Source: Pseudomonadota bacterium (GTDB lineage: Bacteria > Pseudomonadota > Gammaproteobacteria > Xanthomonadales > Rhodanobacteraceae). From it: a stretch of DNA of 5,457 nucleotides. Below the pieces are notes generated by a model. That model had not been told where the DNA came from and did no database searches. It was given only the letters and a program-made list of their open reading frames with translations. How positions within the stretch are numbered: the stretch's first letter is position 1; every line of letters starts with the position of its first letter. Location of the stretch: positions 1 through 5,457 of the forward strand of contig JANXVS010000355.1 in the NCBI GenBank assembly GCA_025351555.1, written 5' to 3'. This document shows, piece after piece, positions 4,184-5,457 of this stretch. The position numbers were made by a program, and so were the translations under genes.

Positions 4184-5457
4184 CGCGTTCCTCATAGATG
4201 GATAGATCCGGTTCCGGCAGATCCAGATCAAGCAGGTCCTGGCGCCGGGTGAGTTGCAAGGCGGCGGGCTCTGGGTTGATGCGACGGCGCGCAGCGAGAA
4301 TGTTGGCGATGTACTCGGCACTGAAGGCGTTGAGCTCCAGGCCATCGTCGAGCGCACGGGCGACGGCTTCGTTGCCATGCAATTCGGCCAGGGCCAGGAT
4401 CTGGCGCAGGTGCACGCGCGGATTGGCGCGCTTGGCCTGCAATCCGTCGTAGTAGGCCTGGGCGCGCGGCGACAGGGCGAGGAAGTTGAGCACGAGGCGT
4501 TGCTCGCGCGCACTGGCGCGCTGCGCGATCAGTTGGCGGGAATGATCCGGATCCTCGATGATCTGGCGCCGATCCATGCAGCGCCGATGACGGGCAATCA
4601 GCTGGTCGCGGTAGTACAGGCACACGCGATCCGGATACGCCTTGAGGATCAGCATCTGGCCGGCATAGCGGGCTGGCACTGAGTAGTGATTGGTATCGAG
4701 CGCGGCGCGGAACTGCGATGAAGCGCGGACGCTGAGCACGCGGGCCAGGTCGAAGCCCACGGGATTGAGCGGACGCAGCTTGTCCTTTTCTTCGGCGAAG
4801 CGATCGATCGGACGTTGATGGGTTTGGCTGTGCACGCGCACGTTGGCCACACTGTCCACCCACAGGGTCGCTGCCGGCTGGAGTGCATCGAACGACGGCA
4901 GTTCCAGGCCGGCCAGGAGATTTTTCTTGATGTAGCCAACGGCATTCTCGACCCGGCCTTTTTCGTTGCCCCGGGCCACGTTGCACGCGCTGATGTCGAA
5001 GCCCCAGTGACGGGCGAAGTCCAAGTATTTTGGATTGAACACCGGGGCGACGCCGGCCACACGTTGCAGCACCGCCGAGCGTAAGTTGTCGACCATCACG
5101 CGAGCGGGCACAGCGCCGAACGCGTGGAACGCGTTCTCGTGACATCCCAGGAAGAACTCCATCGTCTGCGAGACGGTGAACTCCAGGTACATGCGCCGGC
5201 TGTAGCACAGCACCATCACGAAGAAGCTCAGGCGCCGGCGCGTGTTGCCCACGGCAATGGTGCCGAACTCGCCCCAGTCGACCTGGGCGCACTCGCCCGG
5301 CGCGAAGTCGAGCGTCAGGAATGCTTCGTGGCGGCGCGGACGGATGCGCTGCACGTAATCCTTGACGATGCTCACGCCGCCGCTGAAGCCCGACTCGCGC
5401 AAGCGCTGAAAGATCTGCTGCGCGCTGTACGGATGTACATCCAGCCAGCGAACGATC
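4164..5457 (-). CDS. istA: IstA, IS21-family DDE transposase (second IS), 5' end outside window
   Basis: The frame stays open to the window edge, so the gene is partial; 430 residues are visible and roughly the first 100, with the main helix-turn-helix, are missing. The visible start (IVRWLDVHPYSAQQIFQRLRE) is the second DNA-binding region before the catalytic core. The rve core has D60 (CAQVDWGEF, near 5278), D123 (RVMVDNLRS, near 5089) and E170 (NEKGRVENAV, near 4948), so the DDE triad is complete. A C-terminal Mu-transposase-like domain follows (NHYSVPARYAGQMLILKAYPDRV), then an Arg-rich region and an acidic tail. It acts with the downstream istB, which it overlaps by 20 bp. An apparent TTG start at 5402 is internal, since coding similarity continues upstream of it. 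No frameshift is seen. Confidence 0.92.
   Translation of the reverse strand, partial: IVRWLDVHPYSAQQIFQRLRESGFSGGVSIVKDYVQRIRPRRHEAFLTLDFAPGECAQVDWGEFGTIAVGNTRRRLSFFVMVLCYSRRMYLEFTVSQTMEFFLGCHENAFHAFGAVPARVMVDNLRSAVLQRVAGVAPVFNPKYLDFARHWGFDISACNVARGNEKGRVENAVGYIKKNLLAGLELPSFDALQPAATLWVDSVANVRVHSQTHQRPIDRFAEEKDKLRPLNPVGFDLARVLSVRASSQFRAALDTNHYSVPARYAGQMLILKAYPDRVCLYYRDQLIARHRRCMDRRQIIEDPDHSRQLIAQRASAREQRLVLNFLALSPRAQAYYDGLQAKRANPRVHLRQILALAELHGNEAVARALDDGLELNAFSAEYIANILAARRRINPEPAALQLTRRQDLLDLDLPEPDLSIYEERDDGHTP

Larger units (their letters stand above)
3326..5457 (-). mobile_element. Second IS21-family element, partial (istA side beyond window)
   Basis: A second istA/istB pair lies on the minus strand, unlike the first at protein level. 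The istB-side end is placed at TGTGGGCG (3326) because IS21 elements begin with TG and because two direct repeats of a GCCGGTTTGAA-type motif start just inside, matching the end architecture of the first element. The opposite terminal repeat and the first part of istA lie outside the window, so the exact boundary and target duplication cannot be tested. Family assignment is firm; the left boundary is moderate. Confidence 0.8.

Noticed and set aside
3593..4252. 219-codon plus-strand open frame antisense to the second istB
   Set aside because: It is a shadow of the IstB coding frame, has no recognisable protein motifs and spans the istB/istA junction.
4184..4513. N-terminal extension of the second IstB to a 365-residue protein
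   Set aside because: The extra residues are istA read in another frame and lack similarity to IstB. ATG 4183 has a good ribosome-binding site and gives the standard length.
4228..5292. 354-codon minus-strand open frame within the second istA
   Set aside because: It is an out-of-frame reading of istA; its translation is Arg/Pro/Ala-rich low-complexity sequence, while the istA frame carries the DDE core.

Overview
The window is a high-GC accessory patch from a bacterium, most likely a gamma- or betaproteobacterium. This is judged only from base composition, codon use and the style of the IS21 proteins; no housekeeping gene anchors the taxonomy. It holds the end of a toxin-antitoxin operon followed by two different IS21-family insertion sequences, both with their transposition genes on the minus strand.

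Layout. Bases 1-579 (+ strand) carry the 3' part of a VapB-type antitoxin gene and a complete vapC PIN-domain toxin gene. The two are joined by a TTGA stop/start overlap, with TTG as the toxin start. Nine bases after the vapC stop, at 589, a complete IS21-family element begins and runs to 3150 (2562 bp). It has 27-bp terminal inverted repeats (22/27 identical, TG...CA outer ends), repeated GACCAG-type subterminal sites, a full istA (DDE transposase) and a full istB (AAA+ ATPase helper) that overlap by 8 bp. A 175-bp spacer (3151-3325) with several inverted repeats but no recognisable gene follows. A second, clearly different IS21-family element starts near 3326. It has its own 25-bp-spaced subterminal repeats, a complete istB (3416-4183) and an istA cut off at its 5' end by the window edge (4164 to beyond 5457).

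How the parts work together. VapB and VapC form a self-contained toxin-antitoxin module, with VapB neutralising the VapC RNase. In each IS, IstA binds the repeated sites at the element ends and performs strand cleavage and transfer. IstB is the ATP-dependent partner that assembles on target DNA and stimulates IstA. istB translation is probably coupled to istA through the gene overlap.

What stands out is in the IS ends rather than the genes. On the istA side of the first element there are three CTGGT-type sites at an exact 34-bp period; on the istB side there are two sites at 24 bp. A strong hairpin abuts a perfect DnaA-box-like 9-mer just inside the istB end, and another hairpin sits immediately upstream of the istA ribosome-binding site. 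No perfect target-site duplication flanks the first element. The second IstB has serine where the first glycine of its Walker A motif is expected. I see no CRISPR array, tRNA, rRNA or clearly novel multi-gene system.
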